A program made the position numbers and the translations under genes. A stretch of 64,000 bases of DNA from Gonapodya prolifera JEL478 (taxonomy: Eukaryota; Monoblepharomycota; Monoblepharidomycetes; Monoblepharidales; Gonapodyaceae). This document shows positions 61,401 through 64,000 of this stretch, piece after piece; within the stretch, counting starts at the first letter, position 1, and each line of letters begins with the position of its first letter. The notes below the pieces were generated by a model. It searched no databases. It had not been told where the DNA came from and saw nothing but the letters and a program-made list of their open reading frames with translations. The stretch covers positions 310,001 through 374,000 of the forward strand of contig KQ965741.1 of the NCBI GenBank assembly GCA_001574975.1. Direction: 5' to 3'.

Positions 61401-62306
61401 ATGCTTCGAGGCAAGAACCTGCCACACGTTGGAGTGTTGACTCCAATACTCAGCCCCCTGCTCGTACTCGCGGTTTCGACGTATCTGATCGTGGCGCCGG
61501 TACTCGCAACGCACTTCGATCTGGTCTCGCGACAAAGCAACCCGTGCGCCGGTTTCAGCGCGGCTGAAGCCAAATTTTGCGGCCAAGACACTCTTGCCGG
61601 GTATCCCATCAACATTTGCGCATTCACCTCCACGGCCGATATCTGCTGTCCACCCGTCCGTAACGGCGATGGACGAACCATTCAGCTCACGTGCAGCCAA
61701 AGTGGGAACTATCCTTATTGTTGTGAAACCAACATCAGCGGCAACGATCCAGGCATTATTTGCAGCGCGGACGCATCAGTCTGGAGATTTTATAACTCTG
61801 TGTACCCATGCCTGAATGCCCCCAGATCATCCACCAAGCCCGCGAAAACGAGTACCGTGTTACTCACAGCCTCAAACGTCGCTCCACCGCCAACATTTCC
61901 TACCGGACCTTCCGTTCCCCCTCCACCGGCTCCACCCCGTCCGCCCCCTCCACCGCCTTCGCGCCCTCCCCCTACACCGCCTCCACCCTCGCCACCTTCT
62001 CCCCCACCGCCACCGCCGCCAACACCCTCGCCACCGTCGCCAACTCTTGCAACACCCCAAGTACCCGTCGCTTCTACCGCTGTTGGCGCCTCAACCACGT
62101 CATCTCCAACACCTCCAATCGACACAACTCCAACCGACTTCGGAACCAACAAAGCCACTCCAGCGCCTCCAGAGCCGTTGCCAACAACTCCTGTTCCTGC
62201 ACCAGTGAGGACTGCTGGCGCTCTTGACAGCAAGGTTCAGACTGGTTGGGCTGCGGTGGCAGGTGTTGCAGTGGTGTTGATGCTGGTTCGAGGGATGGGG
62301 TTGTGA
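61401..62306 (+). CDS. Secreted Cys-rich, Pro-rich surface protein with a C-terminal anchor
   Basis: Single exon, about 301 residues. MLRGKNLPHVG leads into a signal peptide (VLTPILSPLLVLAVSTYLIV, cleavage likely near APVLA). The mature N-terminus has about ten cysteines (NPCAGFSAAEAKFCGQ, INICAFTSTADICCPP, TCSQSGNYPYCCETN, GIICSADASV, YPCLNAP), which suggests a disulfide-tied extracellular module. A ~70-residue polyproline/Ser stretch (about 61905-62050) forms a stalk, then a Thr/Pro/Ala-rich part that could be O-glycosylated. It ends in a hydrophobic GWAAVAGVAVVLMLVRGMGL, a GPI-type signal or membrane anchor. The layout is that of a cell-wall or cell-surface protein. Ligand unknown. An ATG three codons upstream (61392) is equally possible. 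The two hairpin arrays lie on either side of it. Confidence 0.75.
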   Translation: MLRGKNLPHVGVLTPILSPLLVLAVSTYLIVAPVLATHFDLVSRQSNPCAGFSAAEAKFCGQDTLAGYPINICAFTSTADICCPPVRNGDGRTIQLTCSQSGNYPYCCETNISGNDPGIICSADASVWRFYNSVYPCLNAPRSSTKPAKTSTVLLTASNVAPPPTFPTGPSVPPPPAPPRPPPPPPSRPPPTPPPPSPPSPPPPPPPTPSPPSPTLATPQVPVASTAVGASTTSSPTPPIDTTPTDFGTNKATPAPPEPLPTTPVPAPVRTAGALDSKVQTGWAAVAGVAVVLMLVRGMGL

Positions 62307-63075
62307 ATTGGTGTGAAACTAGGGGCTTCTTTGAATGTTAGTTTTATAGGTGTCGTGCGACAAGGCGAATGTCATAAAATCGTTATCAAATTTGGAGTTT
62401 TGAATGGTTTACATCGGCATGCAACACAAAGCCGGAATCAAGCCACGCGAAGAAGCGAGTGTTCGATAATCTATCAGACTTTTTATGAGAAATGAAGGCA
62501 ACAACCCCCGCGAATCGGCATGACGCACGTGATGATCCACATCTACGGAGGGGAGAGAAATTGTAGTCGCACGGTGAAAATTTATTTGTTGTGCCAAGTT
62601 CACGCAAGGGCAGTCAAACCCTTCCCCCGCAATGTCGAAGTTTCTGTCGCCCGCGGTGAGTAATCCATTGCGCGGATTCAAATCAACGCAGAGACCGATG
62701 TTTGTGCTCAATCTCTTGAATGAAATCGATTGCTTCCTCGAGAGTTTGATCGGTTCCTCCCGCGATTGTTGGAAGATGCCAACCTGGAATTGGAAGGAAT
62801 CCTTTTCCACCAATGTGCAGTTTCTGTGCTTTTTGCTTGCTCATGATCGGTGACAGAGGATTCTGCATTTGTGGACGTCCGCTGACAATATCTTGTCCTC
62901 CCGCTCCCATCTGCCATTCGAATATCAGAGCATCGCATTACAGGAATTTCACTATCCGCCGCCAGCCAATCGCGTCACGCATGAGAACACAGGGTGAGAC
63001 GTTCCAGATTTCACCACTCCCTTTCAAGTTTGACCTGATTCCCCTATGCCGAGCTCCTCCCCATTCTGCCCGTCA
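62307..63075. other. Intergenic region with unassigned minus-strand frames
   Basis: About 770 bp. Minus-strand frames (62910-62683 and 62813-62409) contain GWHLPTIAGGTDQTLEEAID and, one frame away, LCVDLNPRNGLLTAGDRNFD. The first looks protein-like, but I recognise no family and no clear intron links them. They could be a relic. Confidence 0.3.
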
Positions 63076-63080
63076 CGTTC

Positions 63081-63885
63081 ACCGGCATAGGAGCTCGCTC
63101 CTCCCTTTGCTTCCCCTTTACAGCGCTTATCCGTCATCGGCAAAGGAGTACGCTCCTCCCCTTTCTTCCCCGTTGCAGCGACGTTTATCGGCATAGGAGC
63201 TCAGCTCCTCCCCCTTCTTCCCCCTTACAGCATTGTTCTTCGGCATAGGAGCTCGCTCCTCCCTGTTCTTTCCCCTTGCAGCACGTATCTTTTATCGGCG
63301 TAGGAGCTCGCTCCTCCCTGTTCTTCCCCGTTGCAGCGTCGTTCTTCGGAATAGGAGCTCAGCTCCTCCCCCTTCTTCCCCCTTACAGCATCGTTCTTCG
63401 GCATAGGAGCTCGCTCCTCCCCTTTTTTCCCCGTTGCAGCGACGTTTATCGGCACAGGAGCTCAGCTCCTCCCCCTTCTTCCCCCTTTCGATATCGTTCT
63501 TCGGCATTGGAGCTCAGCCCCTCTCCTTTCTTCAAGTGGGGCATCGTTCTTCGGCATAGGAGCTCGCTCCTCCCTGTTCTTCCACCTTGCAGCGACGTTT
63601 ATCGGCATAGGAGCTCAGCTCCTCCCCTGTCTTCCCGTTTCAGCACGTATCATTTATCCACATAGGAGCTTAGCTCCTCTCCATTCTCCCCCTTTCAACA
63701 CGTCTCGCTTATCGGCATAGGAGCTCGCTCCTCCCCTTTCATCCCCATTGCAGCGCTTATCCATAATGTGCACAGTAGTAAGCTTCTCCCCTTTTTCCCC
63801 ATTGCAGCATAAGTTTTCGGCATAGAAGCGCAGCTCCTCCCCTTTCTTTCTCACCGCAGCTTATCGACATGGGAGTTCAGCATGT
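63081..63885. repeat. Hairpin tandem-repeat array 2 (15-16 units of ~52 bp)
   Basis: Hairpins start at about 63089, 63144, 63195, 63247, 63302, 63353, 63405, 63456, 63508, 63558, 63609, 63664, 63719, 63775, 63824 and a partial one near 63869, spaced 45-56 bp and mostly 51-52 or 55. Unit layout: CGGCAT, then an inverted repeat of two kinds (AGGAGCTCGCTCCT or AGGAGCTCAGCTCCT), then C/T-rich CCCCTTTCTTCCCC, then GTTGCAGC or TTACAGC, then a short variable link (GACGTTTAT, ATCGTTCTT or ACGTATCATTTAT). The whole unit is conserved, so there are no unique spacers. The last units are more diverged. Confidence 0.95.
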
Positions 63886-64000
63886 GAGTCGCTGTGTTTG
63901 AAGTTCATACCCGAGTATCAACTGAAGAATTTCAAATAGCTCGACACTTTGATGCATGTATTTTTTTTCAGTACCAAATGCATTATGATGATAAATATAA

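Noticed and set aside
63225-63854. Repeat-protein genes within array 2 (long frames on both strands with 17-residue periodicity)
   Set aside because: A 51-bp unit is a multiple of three, so frames stay open by chance on both strands. Units of 52 and 55 break them, and there is no start, splice or domain signal.
63081-63885. CRISPR-like array
   Set aside because: Repeats are contiguous and the whole ~52-bp unit is conserved. There are no unique spacers, and the genome is eukaryotic with introns.

Overview
This is nuclear DNA of a zoosporic fungus, most likely a chytrid. Genes are compact and rich in short GT-AG introns, mostly 50-80 nt. The gene set is typically fungal/opisthokont: UTP17, a BEACH protein, MED12, raptor, Ku70, SGD1 and a UPF0658 Golgi protein. 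DNAAF3, an assembly factor for ciliary dynein arms, points to a flagellated zoospore stage, which yeasts, moulds and mushrooms have lost. I cannot name the genus.

Layout: (a) 1-5.4 kb holds a truncated M28 ER peptidase (minus) divergent from the ribosome-biogenesis WD40 protein UTP17 (plus). (b) 5.5-23 kb is two very large plus-strand genes, a neurobeachin/BPH1-type BEACH protein and Mediator subunit MED12. (c) 23-36.5 kb is a minus-strand run (DNAAF3, an ankyrin-repeat protein, raptor and Ku70). The MED12 and DNAAF3 stop codons converge with 7 bp between them. (d) 38.4-42.2 kb carries a ubiquitin-like/RING E3 and a multi-pass Golgi membrane protein. (e) 42.5-52.3 kb is gene-poor, with a broken kinase/LRR composite, one small membrane coiled-coil gene and one disordered coiled-coil gene. 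(f) 52.4-56.7 kb is the nucleolar MIF4G/MA3 protein SGD1/NOM1. (g) 56.7-64 kb is gene-poor, with a degenerate kinase-like gene, a secreted Cys-rich/Pro-rich surface protein, and two arrays of a hairpin-bearing ~52-bp tandem repeat that lie on either side of the surface-protein gene.

The housekeeping genes serve three themes: ribosome production (UTP17, SGD1), growth control and transcription (raptor/TORC1, MED12 of the CDK8 module), and membrane traffic and genome care (BEACH, UPF0658, Ku70). They do not form one pathway.

The features that family knowledge does not explain are the hairpin arrays, a GC-rich dispersed repeat found inside two unrelated introns, an apparent frame break inside a ubiquitin-like domain, and very short GT...AG segments in the kinase-like gene. 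No virus-like element, CRISPR array, rRNA or tRNA was seen. All exon joins were worked out by eye from splice consensus, reading frame and remembered family sequences.
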